Below are positions 43,729-52,738 of a stretch of 64,000 nt of DNA, piece by piece. Source of the DNA: Actinacidiphila fildesensis. GTDB lineage: Bacteria; Actinomycetota; Actinomycetes; Streptomycetales; Streptomycetaceae. A model generated the notes under the pieces. It searched no databases, was not told the DNA's origin, and saw only the letters and a list, made by a program, of their open reading frames with translations. The first letter of the stretch is position 1. Each line of letters opens with the position of its first letter. The DNA lies in NCBI RefSeq assembly GCF_042652185.1, contig NZ_JBHSIX010000023.1; one strand, 5' to 3'. The translations under genes and the position numbers were made by a program.

Positions 43729-44727
43729 ATGCGCCGCAAGTCCAGCCTGGTGCTGCTCGCCTTCGCCGTCTTCTTCGCGGCCCTGTCGCCCCTGATGCGC
43801 TGGTACGCCTTCCCGCGGCTGGCCAAGGTTCCGGCCAACCAGTACCAGGTGGTGGTTCTGGAGGCCAAGAACGCCACCCTGCTCACCGACACGTCGCTGG
43901 TCCCCAAGGTCGTCCCCAAGCTCAGCGTCATCCAGACGCTGAAGGGCAACGTCGAGGAGTCCAAGAAGGTCAAGGCCGACACCGGCCGGGACGTCGTGGT
44001 CTGGGACTCGCTGTCCTACATCGTCGGCCCGGACGGCAAGATGGTCAGCCAGGTCCCCGAGCGCTACATCTTCGACGCGCACTCCCAGGACCCGGTGCAC
44101 ACCGCGAGCGAGAGCGTCGACGGCGACCCCGTGCACCGGGAGGGCATCGAGTTCAAGTTCCCGTTCCTCACCGAGAAGCGCGACTACTTCTACTACGACG
44201 CGCAGGCACGGACGACCGCGCCCATCCACTACAAGGCGACGCAGAACTTCCGCGGCCTCAAGGTCTACTACTTCGAGCAGATCGTGCCCTGGGTCAAGGT
44301 CCCGCTGCCCAAGACGATGCCGGGCGGCATCACCCCGGCGGCACTCGGCGGCTCGGTGGAGCGCTGGTACACCACCAAGCGGATGTTCTGGGTCGACCCC
44401 ACCACCGGCGCCCCGGTCAACGGCGAGGAGGTCCACCAGGAGGAGCTGCGGTTCCCGCAGACACCCGACACCAAGCCGGTGACCGTCTTCGCCGGTGATG
44501 TGAAGATGCACGAGGACTACATCGACTCCACCGTCGAACTGGTGAAGTCCCAGCGCCAGCTCATCCTGCTGCTGACCAGCTACCTTCCCTGGGGATTCCT
44601 GATCCTGGGCGTCGTCCTGCTCGCACTCTCCCTGTTCCTGGAGGCGCGCGGCCGCCGCCCGGCCGACCCCGCCCCCGACGACACGGTGCGCGACCCGGAT
44701 CCCGACCCGCGTCCGATCGCCGTCTGA
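43729..44727 (+). CDS. DUF3068 (PorA-like) membrane protein
   Basis: 332 residues with a very strong ribosome site (AAAGGAGGGG). One membrane helix lies at the N-terminus (about 5-25) and one near the end (SYLPWGFLILGVVLLALSLF, about 284-303). Between them is a beta-rich extracytoplasmic domain of about 250 residues, with YFEQIVPWVKVPLP and a MFWVDPTTGAPVNGEE segment typical of DUF3068. The family is restricted to actinobacteria and named after a porin-like relationship that is not proven for Streptomyces. The last 25 residues are rich in Asp and Pro and cytoplasmic. It faces hrpB with 27 bp between stops. Confidence 0.85.
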   Translation: MRRKSSLVLLAFAVFFAALSPLMRWYAFPRLAKVPANQYQVVVLEAKNATLLTDTSLVPKVVPKLSVIQTLKGNVEESKKVKADTGRDVVVWDSLSYIVGPDGKMVSQVPERYIFDAHSQDPVHTASESVDGDPVHREGIEFKFPFLTEKRDYFYYDAQARTTAPIHYKATQNFRGLKVYYFEQIVPWVKVPLPKTMPGGITPAALGGSVERWYTTKRMFWVDPTTGAPVNGEEVHQEELRFPQTPDTKPVTVFAGDVKMHEDYIDSTVELVKSQRQLILLLTSYLPWGFLILGVVLLALSLFLEARGRRPADPAPDDTVRDPDPDPRPIAV

Positions 44728-44754
44728 GCCCGCCGCCGCGCCGTCCTGGAGGGG

Positions 44755-47301
44755 TCAACGCCGCTGGTTCGTCCGGCGGGTGGGCGCGGCGGCGGCCGGA
44801 TCCTCCGGCCACGGGTGCTTGGGGTAGCGGCCGCGCAACTCGGCACGGACCGAGCGGTAGCCGCCCCGCCAGAACGAGGCGAGGTCGGCGGTGACGGCGG
44901 CGGGCCGGCCGGCGGGGGACAGCAGATGGACGAGGAGCGGCACCCGGCCACCCGCGATCCGCGGTGTCTCCTGCCAGCCGAACAGCTCCTGGAGCTTGGC
45001 CGCGAGCACCGGCTGGTCCCCCTCGTAGTCCACCCGGATCCGTGAACCGCTGGGCACCTCGATCCGCTCCGGAGCGAGCTCGCCGAACCGGGCGGCGGCA
45101 CCGGACGCCCAGGGCAGCAGCCGGTTGAGCGGGCCGCCGGCGTCGGTCCGTTCCAGATCGGCGCGCCGGCGGGCCGCGGACAGCTCAGGGCCGAGCCAGT
45201 CGTCCATCCCGTCCAGCAGCGCCTGCTCCGAGACGTCCGGCCACGGCTCGCCCAACTCCCGGTGCAGAAAAGCCAGCCGGCGGCGGGTGTCCTGCGCGTC
45301 GCGCGACCAGCGCAGCAGCCCCGTGCCCTCCCGCCGCAGCCCCTCGGCGACGGCGGCCCGCAGCAGCGCCCGGTCCGGCGACCGCAGCGGCCGCGCCGTG
45401 AGCTCCACGGCGCCCAGCCGTTCCACGCTGCGCGCCACCACGTCGCCGTCCGACCAGCGCACCTCCTCGCCCGATGCCAGCAGCGGGGCCGCCGCCGTAC
45501 GGGCGGTGGCCTCGTCGATCACCGCGGCCAGCCGCACCCGCGCCGAGACCGCCGTCACCGGCCGGTCCGCGACCGCGACGGCCAGCCAGCCCGGCGTCCC
45601 GAGCCGGGAGCCGGTGCCCAGCTCCGCCGCCGTTCCCGACGCCATCAGATACGTACCGGCGCCGCGGGCCCTGGCCACCCGCTCGGGGAACGCGAGCGCG
45701 GCCACCAGCCCGGCCGCCGCGTCGTCACCAGCGGAGACGGCGGCCCCGGACCCGCGCGGCCCGTCCGGTCCGCCGGAGGTCCCGGCCTGCCGCAGCGACG
45801 ACTCCAGCCGGCCGGCCTCGGCGCGCCAGCGGGCCGCGTAACCGTCGCCGCCGCGCCGGGCCTGCCGCCAGGCGGCGGCCAGGTCGTCGCCGTAGTCGCG
45901 CGGCGGCTCCTCGCTGAGCAGCGCCACGACCTCGGCCGCGCGCCGCGCACCGACCGCACGTGCCCCGTCGAGGAGCGCGCGGGCGAGCCGCGGGTGCACG
46001 CCCAGCCGGCTGAGCCGCTTGCCCCGGTCGGTGGCGCGGCCGTCGGCGGCCACCGCGCCGACCGCGAGGAGCACCTCGCGGGCCGCGCCCATCGCGCCGG
46101 CCGGCGGGGCGTCGAGCAGGGCGAGGCCGGCGGCGTCCGGGTCGCCCCAGCAGGCCGTCTGCAGAGCGAACGCGGCGAGGTCGGCGACGGAGATCTCCGG
46201 TGCCGGCCAGCGCGGATGCCCGGCGTTGTCCGCCTCCGACCAGCAGCGGTACACCGTGCCGGGACCCTCGCGCCCGGCGCGCCCGGCCCGCTGGCGGGCC
46301 GCCGCGTGCGAGACCCGCACCGTCGTCAGCGCGTCGAGGCCGCGTGCGTGGTCCACCCGCGGCTCACGCGCCAGCCCGCCGTCCACCACGATGCGCACCC
46401 CGGGGACGGTGAGGCTCGACTCGGCCACCGACGTGGCCAGCAGCACCCGGCGGCCGGTTCCCGGCGCGAGCGCCGCGTCCTGCACGGCGGCCGGCGCCCG
46501 CCCGTGCAGCTGCAGCACTTCCACGTCGAGCCCGCTCAGCATCCCGGCGACCCGCGCGATCTCCCCGACGCCCGGCAGGAAGCACAGCACGTCCCCCTCC
46601 TTCTCGCGCAGGGCCCGCCGTACCACCGCCGCCACGTGCTCCAGCAGCGCCGGATCGACCCGCATCCCGTGCGGCGGGCGCACCGGGCGGACCGGCGGGG
46701 CCCACTCCACGGCGACCGGATGCAGGATGCCCTGCGCCTCGACCACCGGGGCGGCACCGTCCTCGCCCCCGACCAGCGCGGCCCAGGCGGCGGTGTCCGT
46801 GGTGGCGGAGGCCGCGACCACCCGCAGCTCCGGGCGCAGGGCGGCCCGTACGTCCAGCAGGAAGGCCATCGAGGTGTCGGCGTCCAGATGCCGCTCATGG
46901 CATTCGTCCAGTACGACGGTGTCCACACCGGCCAGCTCCGGATCACGCTGCAGCCGCTGCAGCAGCACACCGGTCGTCACCACTTCGACGACCGTCTCCG
47001 CCGAGACCTTCCGCTCGCCGCGCACCGTGAAGCCGATCCGGGCGCCGACGCCCTCGCCGAGCAGCCACGCCATCCGGCGGGCGGCGGCCCGCGCCGCCAT
47101 CCGGCGCGGCTCGGCCACCAGCACCCGGCGGGGGACCTCCCCGTACTGGGGGAGCAGCCCGGCCAGCGCGAGCGGTACGAGGGTGGTCTTCCCCGTTCCC
47201 GGCGGCGCGGCGAGTACGGCGCAGCCCCGTTCGTCGAGCGCCCGCAGCAGTGCGGGCACGACGGTCTGTACGGGCAGGTCGAGGGAACTGGCGCGGATCA
47301 C
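44755..47301 (-). CDS. hrpB: ATP-dependent helicase HrpB
   Basis: 848 residues from a GTG. A DEAH/DExH superfamily 2 helicase: Walker A APPGTGKTTL near residue 32, AEPRRMAARAAARRMA, the DECHERHLDADTSM box (DECH), SATTDTAAW, and the later motif VAQSSLTVPG-type segment (here TSVAESSLTVPGVRIV) and QRAGRAGREGPG. The HA2 and HrpB C-terminal domains follow, with the terminal SFWRGGYRSVRAELRGRYPKHPWPEDP region (for example RGRYPKHPWPED) typical of HrpB. It unwinds RNA or RNA-DNA in vitro in relatives; its cellular role is poorly known. No ribosome site precedes the GTG, and CACACT lies 6 nt before it, so this mRNA too may be leaderless. Confidence 0.93.
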   Translation of the reverse strand: MIRASSLDLPVQTVVPALLRALDERGCAVLAAPPGTGKTTLVPLALAGLLPQYGEVPRRVLVAEPRRMAARAAARRMAWLLGEGVGARIGFTVRGERKVSAETVVEVVTTGVLLQRLQRDPELAGVDTVVLDECHERHLDADTSMAFLLDVRAALRPELRVVAASATTDTAAWAALVGGEDGAAPVVEAQGILHPVAVEWAPPVRPVRPPHGMRVDPALLEHVAAVVRRALREKEGDVLCFLPGVGEIARVAGMLSGLDVEVLQLHGRAPAAVQDAALAPGTGRRVLLATSVAESSLTVPGVRIVVDGGLAREPRVDHARGLDALTTVRVSHAAARQRAGRAGREGPGTVYRCWSEADNAGHPRWPAPEISVADLAAFALQTACWGDPDAAGLALLDAPPAGAMGAAREVLLAVGAVAADGRATDRGKRLSRLGVHPRLARALLDGARAVGARRAAEVVALLSEEPPRDYGDDLAAAWRQARRGGDGYAARWRAEAGRLESSLRQAGTSGGPDGPRGSGAAVSAGDDAAAGLVAALAFPERVARARGAGTYLMASGTAAELGTGSRLGTPGWLAVAVADRPVTAVSARVRLAAVIDEATARTAAAPLLASGEEVRWSDGDVVARSVERLGAVELTARPLRSPDRALLRAAVAEGLRREGTGLLRWSRDAQDTRRRLAFLHRELGEPWPDVSEQALLDGMDDWLGPELSAARRRADLERTDAGGPLNRLLPWASGAAARFGELAPERIEVPSGSRIRVDYEGDQPVLAAKLQELFGWQETPRIAGGRVPLLVHLLSPAGRPAAVTADLASFWRGGYRSVRAELRGRYPKHPWPEDPAAAAPTRRTNQRR

Positions 47302-47341
47302 CCGCCCAGTGTGCCCGTCGGTCCGGCGGCGGGCGCCGCCG

Positions 47342-48160
47342 TCAGTCCCGCACGCACACGAAGATCGCCGTCCCGGGCAGGATCCCGCCGCGCAGCGGCG
47401 ACCAGCCGCCCCATTCCTGGGTGTTCCACTCCGGCCACTGCGGCTCGACGAGGTCGACCAGCCGGAAGCCGGCCGCGGCGATCTCCCGCACGCGGTCGCC
47501 GAGGGTCCGGTGGTGCTCGACGTACTCGGCGAGCCCGCGCCCGTCCTGCTCGACGTACGGGGTGCGGTCGAAGTAGGAGGAGACGGCGGTCAGCCCCTCG
47601 GGGCCCGGCTCGTCGGGGAAGGCCCAGCGGATCGGGTGGGTGACGGAGAAGACCCAGCGCCCGCCCGGCCGCAGCACGCGGTGCACCTCGCGCTGCACGC
47701 GTTCGGGGTCGGCGACGAAGGGGAGCGCGCCGTACGCCGAGCACGCCAGGTCGAACGACGCGGCCGCGAACGGCAGCGTCCCCGCGTCGGCCTGGACGAG
47801 CGGGAAGCCGCCGTCCGCCGACTCCTCGTCGATCCGGCGCGCGTGCTGCAGCTGCCGGTGGGAGAGGTCGAGGGCGACCGGGCGCGCGCCGCGCGCGGCC
47901 AGCCAGCGCGAACACTGCGCGGCGCCGGCGCCGATCTCGAGCACCGACAGGCCCGCGAGTTCCGCGGCGGGGCCGAGCAGTCCGGCGTCGGACTCGTCCA
48001 GTCCCTCCGGCCCCCAGACGAAGTTCCCGTCGCCGAGGAAGGCTCCGTGCTCGACCTGGTACTCGTCCGCGTTCCGGTCCCACCAGCCCCGGTTGGCCCG
48101 GCTGCTTTCCGTGACGCCTGCGGTACGCCGGGTGGCTACTGGTTCGGGTCCTTGGCTCAT
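47342..48160 (-). CDS. class I SAM-dependent methyltransferase
   Basis: 272 residues from ATG. The Rossmann methyltransferase motifs are clear: motif I VLEIGAGAAQCSRWLA near residue 73, the acidic loop ALDLSHRQLQHA, motif II/III QADAGTLPFAAASFDLA, and motif IV-V VLRPGGRWVFSVTHP. The N-terminal RGWWDRNADEYQ segment is common to the Methyltransf_11 group acting on small molecules. The substrate is unknown. It lies 40 bp downstream of the hrpB start side on the same strand order (hrpB follows it), so the two may be cotranscribed from a promoter in the 317-bp gap before rpsA. Confidence 0.88.
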   Translation of the reverse strand: MSQGPEPVATRRTAGVTESSRANRGWWDRNADEYQVEHGAFLGDGNFVWGPEGLDESDAGLLGPAAELAGLSVLEIGAGAAQCSRWLAARGARPVALDLSHRQLQHARRIDEESADGGFPLVQADAGTLPFAAASFDLACSAYGALPFVADPERVQREVHRVLRPGGRWVFSVTHPIRWAFPDEPGPEGLTAVSSYFDRTPYVEQDGRGLAEYVEHHRTLGDRVREIAAAGFRLVDLVEPQWPEWNTQEWGGWSPLRGGILPGTAIFVCVRD

Positions 48161-48251
48161 CGCGGTTGTCGTCGTACTCTCTGGTTGGACCTGTGACGGG
48201 GGGACTTGCGCCGGGTATGGGCCGTTCTGCCCCAGGTGGGCCCTTCGCGCA

Positions 48252-48280
48252 TTGACCGTGTCCGGCTGCCCCCGTATGCT
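48252..48280 (+). promoter_or_regulatory. rpsA housekeeping promoter
   Basis: TTGACC (48252-48257), a 17-nt spacer and TATGCT (48275-48280) form the best vegetative promoter in the window. It predicts a transcript start near 48287 and a leader of about 190 nt. Confidence 0.75.
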
Positions 48281-48286
48281 ACAAGT

Positions 48287-48477
48287 TGCGCTGCGGGCCT
48301 GCGCACCTCAGACGTAGCAGGTTGCGCTCGCACTGGCTTGTATCCCCTCGGTCCTTGAGGCGACTCTCCGATTCATTTGGAAGGTCCGACTCAAGGCTGT
48401 CCGGCTTCGGCTGTGCGATAACGGGTCCTGGCGTAGCAGTACCTACAACTTCTGTCCGTACCGGAGTCCTTCCCCAT
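48287..48477 (+). promoter_or_regulatory. long rpsA 5' leader without a close Shine-Dalgarno
   Basis: About 190 transcribed nt precede the rpsA ATG. The only SD-like sequence, CCGGAG, lies 13-14 nt from the ATG, too far for normal use. rpsA leaders in other bacteria are translated without a strong SD and are repressed by S1 itself; the same is inferred here. Confidence 0.45.
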
Positions 48478-49986
48478 ATGACGAGCAGCACCGAGGCAAC
48501 GCGCACCACCCCGCAGGTGGCGGTCAACGACATCGGCTCCGAGGAAGACTTCCTCGCAGCGATCGATGCGACGATCAAGTACTTCAACGACGGCGACATC
48601 GTCGAAGGCGTGATCGTAAAGGTCGACCGGGACGAGGTCCTGCTCGACATCGGTTACAAGACCGAGGGCGTCATCCCGTCCCGCGAGCTTTCGATCAAGC
48701 ACGACGTCGACCCCAATGAGGTCGTCAAGGTCGGCGACGAGATCGAAGCCCTTGTTCTCCAGAAGGAGGACAAGGAAGGCCGCCTGATCCTCTCGAAGAA
48801 GCGCGCTCAGTACGAGCGTGCCTGGGGCACCATCGAGAAGATCAAGGAAGAAGACGGGATCGTCACCGGTACCGTCATCGAGGTCGTCAAGGGTGGTCTC
48901 ATCCTCGACATCGGCCTCCGCGGCTTCCTGCCCGCCTCGCTCGTCGAGATGCGTCGCGTCCGCGACCTCCAGCCGTACGTGGGCAAGGAGCTCGAAGCCA
49001 AGATCATCGAGCTGGACAAGAACCGCAACAACGTGGTCCTGTCCCGCCGTGCCTGGCTCGAGCAGACCCAGAGCGAGGTCCGCCAGACCTTCCTCACGAC
49101 CCTGCAGAAGGGCCAGGTCCGCTCCGGCGTCGTTTCCTCGATCGTCAACTTCGGTGCGTTCGTGGACCTCGGCGGCGTCGACGGTCTCGTGCACGTCTCC
49201 GAGCTGTCCTGGAAGCACATCGACCACCCCTCCGAGGTTGTCGAGGTCGGCCAGGAAGTCACCGTCGAGGTTCTCGACGTGGACATGGACCGCGAGCGTG
49301 TCTCCCTGTCGCTGAAGGCGACGCAGGAAGACCCGTGGCAGCAGTTCGCCCGGACGCACCAGATCGGCCAGGTCGTTCCCGGTAAGGTCACCAAGCTCGT
49401 TCCGTTCGGTGCGTTCGTGCGCGTCGACGAGGGCATCGAGGGCCTGGTCCACATCTCCGAGCTGGCCGAGCGCCACGTGGAGATCCCGGAGCAGGTCGTC
49501 CAGGTCAACGACGAGATCTTCGTCAAGGTCATCGACATCGACCTCGAGCGCCGCCGCATCAGCCTCTCGCTGAAGCAGGCCAACGAGGCCTTCGGTGCCG
49601 ACCCGGCCACGGTCGAGTTCGACCCGACCCTCTACGGTATGGCTGCCTCGTACGACGACGCGGGCAACTACATCTACCCCGAGGGCTTCGACCCCGAGAC
49701 CAACGACTGGCTCGAGGGCTTCGAGACCCAGCGCGAGGCGTGGGAAGGCCAGTACGCCACGGCCCAGACCCGCTTCGAGCAGCACCAGGCCCAGGTCATC
49801 AAGTCCCGCGAGGCCGACGAGAAGGCGGAGGCCGAGGGTGCTGCGGCTCCCGCCGGTGCCGCCAGCTCCGCCGGTCTCGGTGGCGGCGGTTCGTACTCCT
49901 CGGAGTCGGACGACAACTCCGGCGCCCTGGCGTCGGACGAGGCACTGGCCGCGCTCCGCGAGAAGCTGGCCGGCGGCCAGAGCTGA
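48478..49986 (+). CDS. rpsA: 30S ribosomal protein S1
   Basis: 502 residues. Four S1 RNA-binding repeats run at about 36-105, 121-188, 207-277 and 292-364, the last two with the classic VNFGAFVDLGGVDGLVHVSELS and VPFGAFVRVDEGIEGLVHISEL strands (each quoted in parts: VNFGAFVDLGG, VPFGAFVRVDEG). This four-repeat form is normal for actinobacteria. S1 brings mRNA to the 30S subunit and helps start translation. The C-terminal 130 residues are acidic and Ala/Gly/Ser-rich and probably disordered. Codon use is more even than in neighbours, as expected for a highly expressed gene. A 17-bp terminator follows. Confidence 0.97.
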   Translation: MTSSTEATRTTPQVAVNDIGSEEDFLAAIDATIKYFNDGDIVEGVIVKVDRDEVLLDIGYKTEGVIPSRELSIKHDVDPNEVVKVGDEIEALVLQKEDKEGRLILSKKRAQYERAWGTIEKIKEEDGIVTGTVIEVVKGGLILDIGLRGFLPASLVEMRRVRDLQPYVGKELEAKIIELDKNRNNVVLSRRAWLEQTQSEVRQTFLTTLQKGQVRSGVVSSIVNFGAFVDLGGVDGLVHVSELSWKHIDHPSEVVEVGQEVTVEVLDVDMDRERVSLSLKATQEDPWQQFARTHQIGQVVPGKVTKLVPFGAFVRVDEGIEGLVHISELAERHVEIPEQVVQVNDEIFVKVIDIDLERRRISLSLKQANEAFGADPATVEFDPTLYGMAASYDDAGNYIYPEGFDPETNDWLEGFETQREAWEGQYATAQTRFEQHQAQVIKSREADEKAEAEGAAAPAGAASSAGLGGGGSYSSESDDNSGALASDEALAALREKLAGGQS

Positions 49987-50014
49987 CGCTCTGACCTGCA
50001 GGTAGCCGTACGGA

Positions 50015-50052
50015 CGGAAGGCCCGTTCCCCGAGAGGGGAGCGGGCCTTCCG
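50015..50052 (+). terminator. hairpin terminator after rpsA
   Basis: A 17-bp stem with one G.U pair (50015-50031 with 50036-50052) and a GAGA tetraloop, 28 nt after the rpsA stop. Confidence 0.92.
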
Positions 50053-50143
50053 CGTTGTCAGGGGGTGAAGCGGGCCCGGATGCGGGAATGCTCCCAGCTC
50101 CTCGCACGTTTCCGAGGAGGAAGAACGAGGAGGAACGATCACA

Positions 50144-51079
50144 GTGCTGGATCCGCAGGGGCTGTACGAATTCGTGCCGGGCGGTGCCGAGGCCGTGGAC
50201 GAGGCGGTCGGGGAGACCGGCCCCGTTCTGCTGTACCACCTGGAGGGGTACATCGACGCGGGTGACACCGGCGAGCAGATCTCGGAGCAGCTGCTGGACC
50301 GCCTCGACAACCAGTTGGTGGCCAGGTTCGACGCCGACCGGCTGGTCGACTACCGCGCGCGCCGGCCCCTGATGCTCTTCGAACGCGACCACTGGTCGGG
50401 GTACGAGGCACCGGAGATCGCCCTCTATCTGGTCCGTGACACCACGGAGACGCCCTTCCTGCTGCTGACCGGCTCCGAGCCGGACGTGGAGTGGGAGCGC
50501 TTCGCCGCGGCCGTGCTGCAGGTCGTCGAACGGCTCGGGGTGCGGCTGGCCATCAACTTCCACGGCATTCCGATGGGCGTTCCGCACACCCGCCCGGTCG
50601 GGCTGACCCCGCACGGCAACCGGGTGGACCTGATGCCAGGCCACCGCAGCTGGTTCGACGAGGCGACGGTGCCCGGCAGCGCCGAGTCCCTCATCGAGCT
50701 GCGGCTCGCGGAGGCCGGCCGTGACGTCCTGGGCGTCGCCGCCCACGTGCCGCACTATCTGTCGCGTTCCCCGTACCCGGACGCGGCGCTCGCCGTACTC
50801 GAGGCGATCACCGCCGCCACCGGCCTGGTGCTGCCCGAGGTGGCGCACGCACTGCGTGCCGAGGCGCACACGGTCCGCGGCGAGATCGACCGCCAGGTCG
50901 CCGAGGGCGACGGCGAGCTGGTCTCGGTCGTCCGCGGGCTGGAGAGCCAGTACGACGCGGTCGCCGGTTCGATGACCCGGGAGAACCTCATCGCCGAGCC
51001 GGTCGACCTGCCGTCGGCCGACGACCTCGGGGCCGAGTTCGAACGGTTCCTCGCGGACCGGGAGGACGACGGAAACTGA
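50144..51079 (+). CDS. PAC2-family protein
   Basis: 311 residues from a GTG with GAGGAGGAA upstream. It matches the PAC2 (proteasome-assembly-chaperone-like) family: LLYHLEGYIDAGDTGEQ near the start, LLTGSEPDVEWERFA, FHGIPMGVPHTRPVG and GVAAHVPHYLSRSPYPDA. Actinobacterial PAC2 proteins form trimers or are of unknown role; a link with the actinobacterial proteasome has been suggested by name only. The last 60 residues are helical and acidic. It lies between the rpsA terminator and coaE and appears to have its own transcript. Confidence 0.85.
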   Translation: MLDPQGLYEFVPGGAEAVDEAVGETGPVLLYHLEGYIDAGDTGEQISEQLLDRLDNQLVARFDADRLVDYRARRPLMLFERDHWSGYEAPEIALYLVRDTTETPFLLLTGSEPDVEWERFAAAVLQVVERLGVRLAINFHGIPMGVPHTRPVGLTPHGNRVDLMPGHRSWFDEATVPGSAESLIELRLAEAGRDVLGVAAHVPHYLSRSPYPDAALAVLEAITAATGLVLPEVAHALRAEAHTVRGEIDRQVAEGDGELVSVVRGLESQYDAVAGSMTRENLIAEPVDLPSADDLGAEFERFLADREDDGN

Positions 51080-51090
51080 CGACACGACCC

Positions 51091-51116
51091 AGGGCCTGTC
51101 CGTCCGGGCAGGCCCT
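51091..51116 (+). terminator. 8-bp hairpin between the PAC2 gene and coaE
   Basis: AGGGCCTG (51091-51098) pairs perfectly with CAGGCCCT (51109-51116) around a 10-nt loop. It ends the PAC2 transcript, and its last base is the first base of the coaE -10, so terminator and promoter are fused. Confidence 0.6.
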
Positions 51117-51121
51117 AGGCT
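51116..51121 (+). promoter_or_regulatory. -10 element of a probably leaderless coaE mRNA
   Basis: TAGGCT followed by exactly 6 nt and ATG, the same arrangement as before pyk. No Shine-Dalgarno sequence is present. Confidence 0.5.
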
Positions 51122-51127
51122 GTCGCC

Positions 51128-51727
51128 ATGCTGAAGGTGGGCCTGACCGGCGGAATCGGCGCCGGCAAGAGCGAAGTGTCACGGCTGCTCGCGTCGTACG
51201 GGGCGGTCGTGGTGGACGCGGACAAGATCGCCCGGGAGGTCGTGGAGCCCGGATCGCCGGGGCTGGCCGCCGTGGTCGCCGAGTTCGGCACGGAGGTCCT
51301 CACTCCTGACGGTGCGCTCGACCGCCCCAGGCTGGGCTCGATCGTCTTCGCCGACCCCGCCAGGCTGCAGGCGTTGAACGCGATCGTGCATCCGCTCGTC
51401 GGACGCCGGTCGGCCGAGCTGGAGGGCGCCGTCGGCCCGGACGACATCGTGATCCATGACGTCCCGCTGCTCACCGAGAACGCCCTCGCCGAGCTCTACG
51501 ACCTCGTCGTGGTGGTGGACGCGTCCCCCGCCACCCAACTCGACCGCCTGGTGCGGCTGCGCGGCATGGACGAGGGCGAGGCCCGGTCGCGGATGGCGGC
51601 CCAGGCCACCCGCGAGCAGCGGCTCGCCGTCGCCGATGTCGTGCTGGACAACGACGGCCCCCTGGAGGCGCTCGAACCCCAGGTCAAACGGGTCTGGCAG
51701 CAGCTGCGCGACCGCCTCGCGCCCTAG
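51128..51727 (+). CDS. coaE: dephospho-CoA kinase
   Basis: 199 residues. It phosphorylates the 3' hydroxyl of dephospho-CoA, the last step of coenzyme A synthesis. The P-loop GGIGAGKS is at residues 8-15; VDADKIAREVVEPG, the conserved HPLV region and DVPLLTENALAELYD (lid and CoA-binding parts) follow in order. Unlike mycobacterial CoaE it has no C-terminal GrpB-like domain. The ATG has no ribosome site and sits 6 nt behind TAGGCT, so translation probably begins at the first base of the mRNA. Confidence 0.96.
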   Translation: MLKVGLTGGIGAGKSEVSRLLASYGAVVVDADKIAREVVEPGSPGLAAVVAEFGTEVLTPDGALDRPRLGSIVFADPARLQALNAIVHPLVGRRSAELEGAVGPDDIVIHDVPLLTENALAELYDLVVVVDASPATQLDRLVRLRGMDEGEARSRMAAQATREQRLAVADVVLDNDGPLEALEPQVKRVWQQLRDRLAP

Positions 51728-51831
51728 TGCGGCCCCGGGCGGGACCGCCCGGAATGTGATTGCCGGGGGCCGCGTTGGGTATGTCTGTGCCGACGATCAG
51801 TCGTCACCCGAGCCATGGAAGGGAGGCGGCC

Positions 51832-52197
51832 GTGCCCGAGCAGACCCCCGAGACCCACGTCATCGATTTCCGTGCCGCGGAGCAGTTGCTGGAAGCCCGC
51901 GACCCGCGCGGAGCGGTGAAGCTGCTGGACTCGGTCATCGCCGCCCACCCGGAGAACACCGCCGCGCGCCTGCTGCGGGCCCGGTCCTTCTTCGCCGCCG
52001 CCCAACTGCGCCCGGCCGAGCTCGAGTTCCAGATAGTGCTGGAACGGGAACCCGACAACGCGTTCGCGCACTTCGCGCTCGCCCGGACGCTGCAGCGTGC
52101 CAACCGTCCGGATGAAGCGCTGCGACACTTCCGGCTGGCCGCCGCTCTGGACCCGCGGCCGGACTATGTTGAGGCGGCTCGTTTCGACGCTCCCTGA
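51832..52197 (+). CDS. small tetratricopeptide-repeat protein
   Basis: 121 residues from a GTG behind GGGAGG. Two to three TPR units fill the protein (RAAEQLLEARDPRGAVKLLDSVI, NTAARLLRARSFFAAAQLRPAELEF and NAFAHFALARTLQRANRPDEALRHFRLAAAL, each a helix pair; key residues are the small Ala/Gly at helix contacts and the final Pro). It has no signal peptide or other domain, so it is likely a cytoplasmic adaptor. Its partner is unknown. It follows coaE by 104 bp, as in other Streptomyces I recall. Confidence 0.82.
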   Translation: MPEQTPETHVIDFRAAEQLLEARDPRGAVKLLDSVIAAHPENTAARLLRARSFFAAAQLRPAELEFQIVLEREPDNAFAHFALARTLQRANRPDEALRHFRLAAALDPRPDYVEAARFDAP

Positions 52198-52220
52198 ACC
52201 GTTCCGGAGGGACCCCGCAC

Positions 52221-52694
52221 ATGGACAGCAGCAGGCGCTGGAGCCGGATCCGCAGAGCGGCGGCGGTGGCCGGATGTGTGGTGGCGCTGGGACTGGTGCC
52301 GTCGGGCGCCCTGGCGACACCGGGCAGCGGGGTGACGGCGACGGTCCTGGCCAAGGGCACCTCCGCCGAGGGGCTGAAGGTCAGGACCCAGGGGCGTACG
52401 GACGTCGTGGTGCGCACGGTCACCATCGCGCCGGGCGGTGAGACCGGCTGGCACTACCACCAGGGGCCGCTGATCGCCGTCGTCCAGTCGGGCACGCTGA
52501 CCAGGACGCTGGCCGACTGCTCGGTGGTGCGCAGCAGCGCAGGCCAGTCGTTCATCGAGCCGGACGGCGCCCGCAAGGTGCACAACGGGCAGAACCTCGG
52601 CACGGTGCCGGTCGTCCTGTACGTCACGTACCTCCTGCCCGAGGGCGACGCGCTGTCGGTCGACGCCCCCGACCCGGGCTGCCACCACTACTGA
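52221..52694 (+). CDS. exported cupin-domain protein
   Basis: 157 residues from the ATG behind GGAGGG. A signal peptide (RRWSRIRRAAAVAGCVVALGL quoted in part as IRRAAAVAGCVVALGL, ending near SGALA) is followed by a single cupin barrel: GGETGWHYHQGPLIAVVQSG supplies the HxH of metal-binding motif 1 (WHYHQG) and PDGARKVHNGQN the late histidine. Members of this group bind a divalent metal, but many have no known reaction. Two cysteines (ADCS and PGCHH) could form a disulfide. It lies 23 bp after the TPR gene, probably cotranscribed, and ends in a 13-bp hairpin. Confidence 0.8.
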   Translation: MDSSRRWSRIRRAAAVAGCVVALGLVPSGALATPGSGVTATVLAKGTSAEGLKVRTQGRTDVVVRTVTIAPGGETGWHYHQGPLIAVVQSGTLTRTLADCSVVRSSAGQSFIEPDGARKVHNGQNLGTVPVVLYVTYLLPEGDALSVDAPDPGCHHY

Positions 52695-52722
52695 CCGGGT
52701 GACGGCGCCGCCGTCGCCCGGT
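52694..52722 (+). terminator. bidirectional hairpin between the cupin gene and ogt
   Basis: A 13-bp stem with one G.U pair (52694-52706 with 52710-52722) and a 3-nt loop begins at the last base of the cupin stop codon and lies between convergent genes. Confidence 0.7.
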
Positions 52723-52738
52723 GGCCCCGGCCGCCCCG

